A DNA stretch of 64,000 bases, taken from contig JABFTP020000144.1 of the NCBI GenBank assembly GCA_013387265.2, positions 120,359,100 to 120,423,099 of the forward strand, written 5' to 3'. The position numbers and the translations under genes were made by a program. Each line of letters begins with the position of its first letter. Position 1 is the first letter of the stretch. Source of the stretch: Cryptolaemus montrouzieri. Taxonomy: Eukaryota; Arthropoda; Insecta; Coleoptera; Coccinellidae. The notes under the pieces are model-generated. The model did no database searches. It was given only the letters and a program-made list of their open reading frames with translations, and was not told the DNA's origin. Shown here piece after piece: positions 11,771 to 25,700 of this stretch.

Positions 11771-12430
11771 TGAATCTTAAATAATTGATGCCATAACTTT
11801 TCCTGCTGAACGTTGCGTCTTCAGTCGCTTTGGAGCACTTCCTCCAGGGCCAACCCACTCTTTTGTCGATTTTTTCGATTCTGGCGTGTAATGATGGATC
11901 CATGTTTCATCAATGGTCAAAATTAGGTGCAAAAAATCAGTCTCTAACATGCTCAAACAATGCTGAGAAGTGCGAACACGTTCACGTTTTTGATCGTATG
12001 TTAATAAACACGGCACCCACCTTGCCGTCAGCTTTCTCATGCCCAGTTGCTCATGCAAAATCGAAACCACCGACCCAATCGAGTTGTATACAGCCTCTGC
12101 TTTCTCACGCACTTTCACTTTTGGATCATCCAACACAGTATCAAGATTTTTCCAATGATTTCTGGAGTGGTCACTGTTTTGGCGCTCCACCGGCATGTTC
12201 ATCTTTTTTGCTTGTCCGACCTCTTTCGAACTCTGCGAACCAATCTTTCACGGTTGTATAAAACGAAGCAATTGACGGATAATATTTATTGAGTTTTTCC
12301 TTTCCTTTTGGAGTTTTTCCACGCAAAAATAATGTTTAATCAAAATACGAAATTTTTCTTTTTCATTTTGTTTTCAATACCAAAACTTGTTTACTATAAA
12401 AAACTGTAGCGTCACAATTTGTTGACAGAT
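11770..12430 (-). mobile_element. Mariner transposon fragment upstream of the gene B promoter
   Basis: The minus strand encodes a mariner transposase N-terminus in two frames: IKHYFCVEKLQKERKNS (about 12340-12290) and TVLDDPKVKVREKAEAVYNS, then LHEQLGMRKLTARWVPCLLT, and ILTIDETWIHHYTPESKKST with the first catalytic D block (TxDETW). The reading stops after GKVMASII; the two remaining D blocks are absent. The non-coding end runs on to about 12540. It sits about 100-200 bp upstream of the P450 gene B TATA box. Confidence 0.8.
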
Positions 12431-12617
12431 TGAGCTGAAATTTTGGGATAAGTCGTTTGAAGGTTAGTACTTCTTAAAGTAGCTTAGCTTTCAAAGATTG
12501 GTGGCGCCATCTCTGAGAGGCCGACAGCATCTTGAATAGCCTTATAAAATTCAAATAAACAAACTCGGGAGATCTATTTGGAAATGTCTCTAATTAAATA
12601 AGATATAAACATATGAT

Positions 12618-12652
12618 TATAAGCGTCCTTGAACGTGTGTGACTAATCAGTT
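12618..12652 (+). promoter_or_regulatory. Predicted core promoter of P450 gene B (TATA + initiator)
   Basis: TATAAG at 12618-12623 lies 31 bp before the A of a TCAGTT initiator (12647-12652), the canonical insect spacing. Predicted transcription starts at 12649, giving a 40 nt 5'UTR before ATG 12689. Confidence 0.6.
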
Positions 12653-12688
12653 ACAGAAATTTGTACTCAGACATTCCTATAGATTATT

Positions 12689-12842
12689 ATGTTCGCGGTA
12701 CTTGTTTATAGCCTCTTAGTAGTAACTTTGGTTACTTTTTTTCTTTGGTGGCGAAAACGACCTAGTGTAAGAGTAGGTAATTTTCCTTCACCTCCTAGTG
12801 TTTTTCTGCTTGGACATGGACCATATATTAACTCAACGAAAA
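12689..12842 (+). CDS. P450 gene B exon 1
   Basis: It starts MFAVLVYSLLVVTLVTFFLW (signal anchor), then a basic stop-transfer segment and a proline-containing hinge (NFPSPPSVFLLGHGPY). The donor GTAAG begins at 12843, phase 1. Confidence 0.85.
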
Positions 12843-15800
12843 GTAAGTTATTTATTGAATTATACGATCAACAAATACTATTCATATATTAATTTTATTC
12901 GCTCAAGGTTCGAACTATTCTTGTACTTCCTGATATTGACGGTTCAATTATTAATTTTATTTCAACAGTTCGTAATTTGTGCGAAATAGATTCTTCTTTA
13001 CTAACCCACTTTCATTTTGAAATTTTTCGATTGTCTCTTGTCTATATTCTCCTTCAAATTATGTAAGAATAGTTTCATAATTATTCATTTGTTTATTTGA
13101 AAGAAAGAAATGAAAAAATAGAAATACAATATTATCATTGCATGGGTTAAATACAGGGTGTCAGTGAATTGCGTGTACAGCGTTACACCACAAATTCTTC
13201 ACCTCGAAATAAGTCAATTTAGGCCAACTTACCTATACAGTGTGTTCCAACGAAAATTTGACCCCCCCTATAACTCCGAAATGAGTAACATTAGCGAAAA
13301 ACACCAAGACACGTCGATTTTTGTTTCGAGGGGGAGCATTTTTCGAAATAATTCGAAACTTGTCAGATCAACCCCCTACCCCCAGCAACCCTAATTTCGA
13401 AATTCATCATAGGGAATAAGGGTCGAGTGGCACCTTACTGTAAAGGTCTGTCAATTCTCCATTCTGATTTGTCATTTTTAGAATTTTAAATTAACATACA
13501 GGGTGTCCCAACCGAGGGTAAAGTTGAATTCCTGCAAATCCCAAATACTAAATGAAATCGATTTATTTTGGCATAATGCAAGCGCAGGTTTATGCTCGGT
13601 CTAGAAAAACGACCTACACTTGTGAATTTGGAGTTGGTGCAATCAACCCCCTATTTCCAGCATCCCCAACTCAAAAATCATTCGATCGAAAATAGGTCAA
13701 GTGGCACCTCGTTGGAAAGGTATTTCAATTTTCTCTTCGAATTTGGTATTTTCGAAATTCAGAATCAGCATACAGGGTGTCCCGGAGCAGGAACACTGAA
13801 AACCCAAATAACTTTTTGAAACTGGTTCATTTCGGTATAATACGAGAACATGTTTATGTTTGATTCGAGAATAAGACTCTCTTGCGTGAATATGGAATTT
13901 TTGCAATCAATCTCTTCCATTCAGCATCCCCAACTCAAAAAATCATACAAGTGATTACAGGTTGAGTGGCAAAGTTCCAGAAAGATTTTTCCATTTTCTG
14001 AATCACTGAGGCATTGGTTTCAGTCTGGCAATCGAGGTTTTCTGGCGTGAGGATCAGGATGAGGGGATGATGGAGAAACTGATTGGATGCTCATCTAAAC
14101 AGGAAAACGAGATTTATTGAACTTGTATTCAATTGAAAACGAAAAACTAACTTGATTATTACAACAATTGTTCAAAATGACCTCCGCCCACCTCCATACA
14201 GTTATACAGACGATTTTCGAACTCTCTTCTCACATTAGCGAAAACTTCAGGAGTCAAAAGTCGGCATTCTGTGATAATCCTCATCCGCAGCTCCTCCAGG
14301 TTTTCTGGTCTTGTGGCATAAACTTTAGATTTTAGATGGCTCCACAAAAAAAATCTAGGGATTTAAATCTGGTGACCTGGCTGGCCACTCAACAGGTCCT
14401 CTTCTACCAATCCACCTTCCTGGGAAATTTTCGTCTAAATATTGGCGCACCCGAGCATCATAATGCGGAGGAGCACCGTCTTGTTGAAAACGCATTTCGT
14501 CCTCAGAAAGAGTTGGATCGTTCTGTAAAATTTCTGTCAATCTAGGATGTATGTGTTCCTCTAACAACTGTAGGTAGCCATTTCCATTCAGATTACCCTC
14601 AATAAAGAAAGGCCCAACTAGATGATTGCCAAAAATTCCTGCCCAAACGTTCAACTTCTGAGGCCTTTGCGTGTGGGCCTCTCTAAACCAATGAGGATTC
14701 TGTGTGTCCCAATATCGACAATTATGTCTATTCACTTCACCACTGAGCATAAAGGTGCTTTCATCAGAAAAACAGATGTTATTCAGAAAATTTGGATTAG
14801 CGTTTAGGTTTTCACTTAGATTTTCACAAAACTGTAAACGACGATCTGGATCATCTTCGTTTATTTCATGCACTAATTTTACCTTGTAGGGTGAAATTTG
14901 TGATGTTTCACGATTCTATGGACAGTTGTAGCTGATACACCAGTCAGACGAGATAGTTTTCTGATCGAAGTAGTATTCTCCATTTGTAGATGACCCACTA
15001 CTGCCACTTCCGTTGCCTCATTTCTGACAGGACATGCCACTTCATGTTTTTGTTTGCCACCGAACCCGTAGCTAGGAATTTGTCAACCAAATATTTAACG
15101 TACTGGTGACTGACTCCCTTTCTCTTTCAGGATGGTTCCTATCGAATATCCTTGCCGTTTCTTTGGCACAACTGTTATTTCGAAAATACGTCGATACAAT
15201 TTCGACCCTTTCCTCAGTGGAATAAACCATTTTCAGATTAATTTCAACTGACGAACAACAACAATAATGAGGAACTGATCTGAATAATAATAATATTTCA
15301 TTGCAAAAATGAGAAATAACAGATGACTGCACGCCAGATGGAAATGAAAAAAATGTGAACATTTTCAATGCAGAAATCAGCTTTATTTCTTCGTAATTGA
15401 TGCTCAACACATCGTACCCCCATACTTTTAACAGTTTCGAATTAATTTTAGTTGATAATTTCAAATGACGATATTGAATTTTTCGAAAGCGACATCCTGT
15501 ATGGAGAGCCGAACTGAATGTTTAATCATTCTGGAATTCAAAAAACCTTTCTGAAGATATGCCACTTGAATTATTTGTATGATTTTCAAGTTGGGGATGC
15601 TGAATGGAAGGGGTTGATTGCAAAAATTCTATAACCACACAAGAAAGTCCTATTCTCGGATCAAACATGTTCTCGTATACCGAAATGAACCAGTTTCAAA
15701 AAGTTATTTGGATTTTCAATGTTCCTGCTTCGGGACACCCTGTATGATGATTCTGAATTTCGAAAATACCAAATTCGAAGAGAAAATTGCAGTACCTTTC

Positions 15801-16751
15801 CAACGAGGTGCCACTTGACCTATTTTCGATCGAATGATTTTTGAGTTGGGGATGCTGGAAATAGGGGGTTGATTGCACCAACTCCAAATTCACAAGTGTA
15901 GGTCGTTTTTCTAGACCGAGCATAAACCTGCGCTTGCATTATGCCAAAATAAATCTATTTCACTTAGTATTTGGGATTTCCAGGAATTCAACTTCACCCT
16001 TGGTTGGGACACCCTGTATGTTAATTTAAAATTCTAAAAATGACAAATCAAGGTGGAGAATTGACAGACCTTTTCAGTAAGGTGCCACTCGACCCTTATT
16101 CCCTATGATGAATTTCAAAATTAAGGTTGCTGGGGGTAGGGGGTTGATCTGAGAAGTTTCGAATTATTTCGAAAAATGCTCCCCCTCGAAACAAAAATCG
16201 ACGTGTCTTGGTGTTTTTCGCTAATGTTACTCATTTCGGAGTTATAGGGGGGGTCAAATATTCGTTGGAACACACTGTATGAAAAGAAATGAAATCATGA
16301 AATTGAAAAACTGTTTTTTGTGATTGAACCGCTCATCATATCAAAATTTCTCAAGGAACAAAAAAGTTTGATAATTAGCCTAGCAGCTCAATGTCTGAAA
16401 CAGTTTTGCTCAAACGCAGACAGTTGAAAAACTATGGTTGATTAAAAACACATTCGAGTGTCAAGGTCATTGAGTGGATAACTAAAAAACGTGAATAACG
16501 CACCCGATTACGCATACCAAATATGGTTTCTATCGATAGAGTCGTTCTCGAATTATTTGCAAAATATGAAAAAAAATCTTCGGATTTGGCGACCATTAAT
16601 ATAAGTATGTTGGCCTAAATTGACTTATTTCGAGCTGACGAATCTGTGGTATAACGTTGTGAACTTAATTCACAAACATCCTGTATATAAGAAGGGTAAG
16701 GTTTCAAATTCGACAAAAGCATATTTTTGTGATTATTTTGCTGCGACATGA

Positions 16752-16839
<88 letters not shown>

Positions 16840-19718
16840 ATTCGCTTAAACAATCTACGAATACCAGTCGACCATCAAAACTTCTCTCAATGTCGCCACA
16901 TTTAACATCAGAACCTTAAAATCAGAAGATCGTTTCGTCGAGCTAGAAGAAGAACTTCAACACATCAAATGGGACATCCTGGGTCTATGTGAAACTCGTT
17001 TACCAGGTGAAAAGTGCACCACACTCAAGTCAGGACATCTAATGTACCAACGAAATACAGAAAACAACGCACATATTGGAGGTGTTGCAATCCTAGTAAA
17101 TAAACGGCTTACACACAAAGTGATTAAAATGAGATCAATTTCTAACAGGGTAATATACGTAACTATAAAGATATCACAACGTTACAAACTTCAAGTAATC
17201 CAAGTATATGCCCCTACTTCGACCGCAGAGGATGAGGAAATAGAGAGTTTTTATGAAGATATCTCAATGGCTCAGAAGGATGAAAAAGCCCACTTCACTC
17301 TAATAATAGGTGACTTTAATGCAAAAGTAGGCGATGCTAAAATAGATAACCCACCGAATAGAGGAAAACATGGATTGGGCACGATCAACGAACGAGGAGA
17401 AAGATTATTAGACTACAATCAAAGTCAAAATCTATACTGTATGAACACTTTCTTCCAGAAATAAAGACAGCGGCGATGGACATGGCAGAGCCCGGACGGG
17501 AATACTAGGAATGAGATCGATTATATACTAACGAATAGAAAACATATTGTAAAAGACGTAGCAGTTATCAATAAATTTAAAGTCGACAGTGACCATAGGT
17601 TATTAAGAGCAAAAATAGAAATCGTGGCCAAAAAGAAAGAAACAAGCTGATACGTCCAAAACGCTTGCCAACAAATGAAGACCTAAAGCAAAATATTGTT
17701 CAATATCAATCAGAACTAAGCAAAAAACTAACACTTGAAGAAAACTTAACTCGACTAGACATTAACGGTCTTGAAAGTAAGATAACGGAAGACATACAAG
17801 TGGCAACAAAGACCATATGCTACAGGGCAAGAACAAAACCTAAAGAATTAAGCCAAGGCACGCTAAGATAATGAAAGAAAGGAAAGTAATGGATAGATTT
17901 AATCCAGAATACAGGGAACTGAACAGGGCTATGAGACGAAAGACTAGAGAAGACATACGAAATTACAACACAGACTATATACAACAAGTCATAGAAAACA
18001 ACAGTGACATGAAAGTCTTAAAGAGAATTACTAACACCGGTAGACCCAGAATACATCAATTGAAAAACAACCAAGGTGAAATAAAATATGAAAAAACGGA
18101 GATAATACAGATTGTTGAAGGCTTCTATACTGACCTGTATTTGTCTAAGAAACCCAAACCTGAAACAACGAATCTTAGTAACATAACAAATGTCGGTTCC
18201 GAGGACATGCCTGAGATTAACATTGATGAAATACAACTAGCCCTCAACCAGATGAAAAACGGCAGGGCACCAGGCGAAGATAATATTACAAGCGAAATGC
18301 TAAAATTGGGAGGACAGGTCACTTTGGAAGCAATAAAAATATTACTAAATAAATGCCTAACAGAAGGTAGTGTTCCGGAAGGATGGAACAATGCACACGT
18401 TGTGTTGTTGTACAAAAAAGGTGACAAATTTAAGATAGATAATTACCGACCTATTAGCCTTTTACCACACCCTTATAAATTGTTATCAAAAATTATCACA
18501 AACAGATTGACAAACAAATTTGACAGCTATCAACCGGCAGAACAAGCAGGGTTTCGCAGAGGATATAGCACAACAGAACACCTACAAACTCTTCGTACAC
18601 TTATTGAAAAATATCACGAATACAAAGTGCCAATACACCTAGCCTTTGTAGACTATAACAAAGCCTTCGATTCTATAGAACTGTGGGCAGTATTTCAAGC
18701 CCTCGATAATGCTAGAATAGATTCGAGATATAGAAACATCCTACAGAATGTATATGAACGAGCGACTATTCAGGTGAGACTAGACGATGACATGCAAACC
18801 AAAAAAATCCCGATAAATAGGGGCGTGAGACAAGGCGATGTGATATCGCCAAAATTGTTCACACTTGCAATGGAGGACGTGTTTAAGAAGTTGGAATGGG
18901 ATAGAAAAGGTATAAATGTGGATGGAAAATTCCTGAACCATCTCCGGTTTGCAGATGATATAGTTCTAATAAGCGATAACCTAGAACAACTTCACGAAAT
19001 GATGCTAGAACTCAAAAGAACATCGGAAGAAGTAGGATTGGAAATGAATCTGACAAAAACTAAAATAATGACAACGGAGGACGCAATATTGGAAGTCGAC
19101 GGCAATGTTATAGAGAAAGTGAATGAATATCTATACCTTGGACACACTATAAAGATAGGTAAAGACAATCAAACTGCAGAATTGTCAAGAAGAATAAGAA
19201 TGACTTGGGCTGCTTTTGGAAAACTAGGATTTTACTTGAAAAACAAACAAATCCCCATTAACCTCAAAAGAAAAGTTTTTAATATGTGCGTTCTCCCAGT
19301 GTTAACGTATGGCATGGAAACCATGACTCTCACAATAAGATCTGCTAACAAACTTAGAACCACACAACGCGCAATTGAAAGAACTATGCTTGGAGTGAGC
19401 CTGCGGGATCACATACGTAATGAAGAAATAAGAAGGAGAACAGGCGTAGAGGACGTAATCACGAGAATAGCTGCATTGAAGTGGAGATGGGTTGGACATG
19501 TAGCAAGACAACAGGATGAAAAATGGACTAAGCGAATAACTCAATGGAGACCACGCTTATACAAAAGGGGAGTGGGGCGCCCCCAGAGAAAGTGGCTGGA
19601 TGACATAAAGGAAAAAGTAGGAAGAGGATGGTATAATATAGCACAGGACAGAGAGAGATGGAAGCTAGAAGGGGAGGCCTATGTTCAGGAGTGGACAGAG
19701 AAGGGCTGAAAAAGAAGA

Positions 19719-19768
<50 letters not shown>

Positions 19769-22700
19769 AGCTCTACAGGCAAAGTAGGCCCATGGCTTCA
19801 TTACACGTTCTTCTCCATTTCATTTTATTCAAAACTGCTCTCTTCCAGTCCTTCACTCCTAGCTCTTCAATATCTTTCTCCACCATCTTGATCCATTCTG
19901 TGCGTGGTCTTCCCCTGCCTCTTCTTCCCGTTATTCCCCTTGTCAAAACTTGTCTTGTTGTTCTATCGTCTCCCAATGGGAAAACATGGCCAAGCCATCT
20001 CATTCTTTGTGTTCTAGCCACATTTGTTATTGAGGGTTGTCCATACAATTCTTGAAGCTCGGCGTTCGTTCTCCTTTCCCAACGATTTGCTACCTTCTTT
20101 CCACCATATATTCTTCTGAGTATTCTTCTCTCGAAAACTTCTAATGTATATTTTTCCCTCTGATTCAACTTTCACAGTTCGCAACCGTATGTTACCACAG
20201 GCCTGATGATCTTCTAATAAATTTTCTTCTTCGCGTTTTTCGACATATTTTTGGACCTGAGCACTCTGTATAATCCTCCTAAGCATTTTGTTCCTTTAGC
20301 TATCCTCTCCTGTATTTCTACTTTCTCCCTCCCTCTTCTCGTCAATGTTACACCTAAATAGTTGAACTGTTCTACCCTTTCGAAGCAGTATGTCCTATCT
20401 TCACTAATTATCCGCAGATTTGAGTGATTCTCATCTTCTTGTTGTCCTACTATCATATACCTGGTTTTATTTTCATTTATCATTAAACCCTTTCTTCTTG
20501 CAGCGGTTTCTAACTTCCTGAATTCATTCACCAAATGTTCTCTTGTTCTGGTCACCATTACTATGTCGTCTGCATACGCTAAAACTTGTGTCTTTTGACT
20601 GTATATTGTACCTTTGCTAGCTTTACTGCTCTCTTTTATAATTTTATACATCACGATATTGAAAAGTGTAGTAGAAAGGGGATCTCCCTGTCTCAGGCCT
20701 TTATTAACACAGAATGATTCCGACAATTGTTCGCTCATCTTAACTTTATAGATGGTATCCGTCAATGCCTTTCTCACCAGCCTTATTAGTTTACCTTTTA
20801 TTTCTAGATCATCCATTGCTTCATATATATATTTTCTTATTATACTATCATAAGCCTGTTTATAATCGATGAAAAGCATATGGAGTATCATGTTTTGATC
20901 AATAGTATTATCTATAATTTGCTTCAACACAAAAATCTGATCCATGACTGATCTATTTTTTCGGAACCCACACTGATACTGTCCTTGCTTTGGTTCTATT
21001 ATTTCGTTTAGTCTATTGGTGATAGATATCGCCATAATCTTGTAGATAGTGTCGCATTAAACATCCTGTATATAAGGGAAGGGTAAGGTTGCAAATGCGA
21101 CAAAAAGTATATTTTTGTAATTTTTCTGATGAGTAATATATCTTAATTAAAATTAATTACATATTATTGTACAACTTTTGAAGGATGTCAGAAAAAATTC
21201 AATGAAAATTATTGATAAATATGGATGACAGTGAATCTTCAGTGGTGCCTTGAAAAAAGTGGTTTTGCGGTGAACATAATAACTCGGTACCAGATCATCT
21301 GAAACAACAAATTGATTATTATTTCGAAGGTGATGCATTTCCCGAGGTAATCAGAAATAGTTTTTCTTCTATTTTTGTAGTACTTTGAAGTGAAAAACGC
21401 GATTTGGGCTCAAAAATCGCAGTCAATTTGGTATCAAAAAATAGAAAAAAATGAAAAAAAAATTGAAAACTTCTCCTGATTACCTGTTGATTTATATGAA
21501 GAAGTAATGTTCAAATTTTTGAAGGGATAGTGGCAAAATAACACACTGCAGCGGCAAAAGACAACTTTATCAAAGAAAAGCCGCGTTTTTTTATTATTCG
21601 AGAGTTTCGTTCACGCCGATATTAATTTTGCGCCTGCAGGAATTGGAGTCATTCTGAATTGTAATTTGAAGGCAATACTAAGTCGATACAAAGTTTATTA
21701 TTAAATAGTACAAAATGAGTGAAGCGAAGAAATCTAAAACTTATCATTTTAATAACGATTGGGAGGAAGAATTTTTCTTATTTATGTTAAAGGATAAGTG
21801 CATTTGTCTTATTTGTCGTGCGTGATAACTTAGAGAGGCATCATCTAACGATTCATAAAAACTATGAATATCATTTTCCACCACATAGCGAATTAAAAAA
21901 ACGAAAAGTACGTGATTTGATATCTTGTTTGAAAAAAGAACGAACCATGTTCACAAGAACAGCCAAACAATCAAAACCTGCTACGATCGCGTCATTTAAA
22001 ATATCTCATATATTGGCGGAACACAAGAAACCATTCGAAGATGGACAGTTTGTGAAGGAAGCATTTATTGAAGCGGGTAAGACTTCATTTGGAGATTTTA
22101 AAAATAAAACAGAAATCATGATATCATGAAATGTTCATACTTTTCTTTACAGTTCGACGAATCTATCGATATGACAGACACTGCCCAGGTGTGTCTTTTT
22201 ATTCGGATGGTATTCAATGACATGTTGGCTGAGGAAGAATTTTTGACAATCATTTCTCTGAAGAGCGAAAATATATATGATGTTTCCTTCAATTTTGTAA
22301 AAAACTACAAGCCACCAATATAACATCAGCATTGACTGGAAACCAATACGGTGTTGTGGCATTGTGTCGAGCTAATGAAGATTTCCCGTCATTTTTATTC
22401 CATTGCATTATACATCAAAGTTTTGTGTTCAAAAGTTTTAAACACGAAGGGAATTATGGGCATTGAAACAAAAATTGTGAATTCCATCCGTACACCTAGC
22501 TTGCAAGAGCGGCTCTTTAAGTTGCAGTTGGAAGAAAGGGAGTCAGCTGAACCCACTGATTTAGTTCTTCACATGGACGTCAGGTGGTTGAGTCGCGGAA
22601 AATTCCTAGAAAGGTTTCAAGAATTATCGCCCGAAATAACAGCTTCTCTAGACGAAAGAGGTGATGACACTCAAATGTTGAGAAACGAAAAATGGCTGAC

Positions 22701-25700
22701 TGATTTGGCATTTTTGACTAACATCACAATGCACTTAAACACATTAGCTTCAAGGTAAAGAAAAAACTATTATTGAGATGATTAGCGTGTTCAAACGTAA
22801 ATTGCAGCTTATAATAGATCAACTGAAAAGAAAGGATCTGAAACATTTTCCGTCTTCGAAAGCAATGATTCCTCAGTTGAATTATGAAACGTATGAGGAT
22901 GAATTATCAAATATTTGGGACAATTCGAAATGCGTTTTTATGATTGCAGAAAATTGGCAAATATATCATCATTTTTGAGTTATCCTTTTTCAGGTAAGAA
23001 CATTGAGGAATTAGCTACTGAAATAGCAAGTCAGTTCAATATGAACTCATGTTCTGTTTAAAATGAGTTGCTTCAGATTATATCAGATATACTTCTCAAA
23101 GCTACAGCATCTGATACGAATTTCTTGTGTTTTATGTCTGAAGATAAATACGGCAACGTTTGGGTCAACTTACTTGTGGGAGCCTGCATTTTCTGAAATG
23201 ATAATTAAGTCAAAATATCGCAATCGACTAACTGACGATCATATGTCATTATGCATGCGATTAGCACTCAGTGGTTACGTACCATCTTATGAAAAGTAGT
23301 GTTGAAGATATGCAGTGCCACGCTTCAACATCCAAAGTCACTCCTTAATTAAGTTTAACACCATATTGTAACAACCAATAAATTCGCAATTTTGAATAAC
23401 TATGAGTTTTTTCTTTGATATTATAGAGAAGAACCTAACTAAACCTAACCCAAACCTTGACTAAAATAATGTATATTGTGCGGAAAGCTAATATCTATAT
23501 ATGGTCTGGTACACCCTACCTAGGTAAGTAGGTAGGTAGGGTGTATCGTGTATGTACGACAACCCTGCATCACACATACTCGCAGCCTCTCAGAGTCGAT
23601 CGTAAGTGGTTTAAGAATATTAAGGTAGATTCTCCAACTCTTATTGGGTTAAACAGGTATTTGGTGGTTTAGTGGACTCAAATCTGGTGATCTAGCTTGT
23701 CATCTTATTGAACCATTTGCACCAAAAATTTTTCGGGAAAAATTTCGTGAGGAGGTGCACCATCTTGTTGAAAATTTATTTCATTCACAACAGTTTATGA
23801 TAACTTGTTCAATTCATATTGTAATTTGGGCCTCAAAATTCCAAATATCTCTCCCTATCAATGAACCTTCAAAATTATAGGCCCTATTAAATATCTTCTA
23901 ATTATCCCCATCCAGACATTGAACCCAAAACGTTCTTGGAAGTTTCCAGCTTTATATCTGTGCTCATTATGTTGCCAAACTAGTATTTTGCCTGTTAAAC
24001 ATGCCATTGTCCGTGAAACGTGATTCGTCACTGAATAAAATCTTGTGGGATATTGTACACTTACAGTACAGAAGTCGCCCAACCCTAACACTATCGTTAA
24101 CATACAAGTCTTGGTGTAGTTGATAATTGAATGAGTGTTACTTATGTGTTTCAAAATTCTCCATGCGCTTTGGTAATTTCAAGCTCGTCGGCAATTTCCC
24201 TTGTTGATGTGGTTGGATTAATATCAACAAATGTAATCGCCTCGGTAGCTGCATGGTTAGTGAGCAAGTATGTAGGAATTAGCTTAGCCGAGGTGCCTGG
24301 TTCCAATCCGGGTTCAAGTTATGGATGTTGTCCTTGAACAACAAAGTGATACTTGGACAGAGTCGCCTAAAGGAGGCATACATTTTCGGAGACCATATAA
24401 CTTGTAATCGTTGTGGTGGCAGTTGTCATTGCACGGTCTAGGAGAGTGGTTCGGAATCCACTATAAGATGTAGGTCCACTGTGTAAATGGGCTATGTTCC
24501 CGAGCACATTGTCAAAAGATGAAACAAACAAACAACAATCAACAAATGTCACATGGATGAGGTTAGGAACTGAATTCACTAATTCGCAATGTCGATAATT
24601 AACCACAATGGAATTTTTACATGTCACACACATTTTCATGATCACAGAATATTATAAGGAAGAACAAAAATTTTGCAACGCCAACGTAGTTATTGTTATT
24701 AGCGAATGGGGAAACTTTGCCTAAGTATATTCCACTAGAACTCCGAAACCATTAAGAATAGAGTGACGTAAGTGGTATGAAAAAAATAAAAAAATATACT
24801 GCTCCTGTAATACCGGGTGACCCGATATGGTTGTCTCAGAAGACAACCCACTTTTTGAGGAAGACATCCCGTTAAAAATGAGCTATTAAATTTTTAGATA
24901 CAATCTTGTATTTTCGTGATAGATGTTGAGCTAAGCCAATTGTCACTGTTCATGGCCTTCTAGAATGAAAGATGAAAACTGTAGAAAAAAATATTGTGTT
25001 TTGTTTTTCTTTCAAAAATATGTCAAAAGGTCGTATGATGAGATGAACAATTGAAATAAACAAAAAATACAGGGTGTCCCATTTGAAAATCGAAAGTTGG
25101 TATCGTTTCATTATCTGAAACGAAATGTCGAAGATATTTATGTTATCAAAACTACAGGGTGGCCCTAGTTTTAGTTACACCCGGTATGTATATAAGCCAG
25201 CTAAAAATTCCGTTGAATCTGTTAAACACATCTATCGAATAAAATGATCCCGTCATATTTATAGAAGTTTGTGATTCGTAATTGAAAGCAAAGTTCATTT
25301 TATTTGAAATAATATTGAGGAACACAGATAAAAAAATCAATCAATAAATTGGCTGATAACTGATACTTATCGGATTGATTACATCATTCTCAATTAAATG
25401 AAGTAGGTACATTTTAAACTGAAAAAACCATAATTAACAAACAATTTCAATATTTCAAATTTCTTCTTCAGTAGGCAACCAATTAATGACCAACCTTTTT
25501 CGGATATGGCCGGATATATTCTAGCAGCATTCGAAGTCTCTTCTTGTCTCACATGTTCCTCAGCTGAGGAATGGAAGAAATAAATTAAGATACTGATAAC
25601 GGTATTTGAATTTGGGAGGCTTTTACTTGGTAAAATTCCATTCCAGGAATTAGCTACTGAAATAGCAAGTCAGTTCAATATGAACTCATGTTCTGTTTAA

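Larger units (their letters stand above)
23006..25642. repeat. 2.64 kb tandem duplication, copy 1
   Basis: From AGGAATTAGCTACTG (23006) to AAAATTCCATT (25642). It is nearly identical to 25645-28300; the offset is 2,639 bp at the start. It contains the hAT C-terminus, a Tc1-like element with nested SINE, and TACAGGGTG-type repeats. Confidence 0.95.

Noticed and set aside
19528..19891. Overlapping ORFs rich in Ile-Tyr repeats around (AT)n tracts, also at 56142-56513
   Set aside because: They are translations of AT dinucleotide repeats, not proteins.
24235..24320. tRNA gene candidate based on A/B boxes
   Set aside because: No cloverleaf or acceptor stem; the precise 12 bp flanking duplication and tail mark it as a SINE head.
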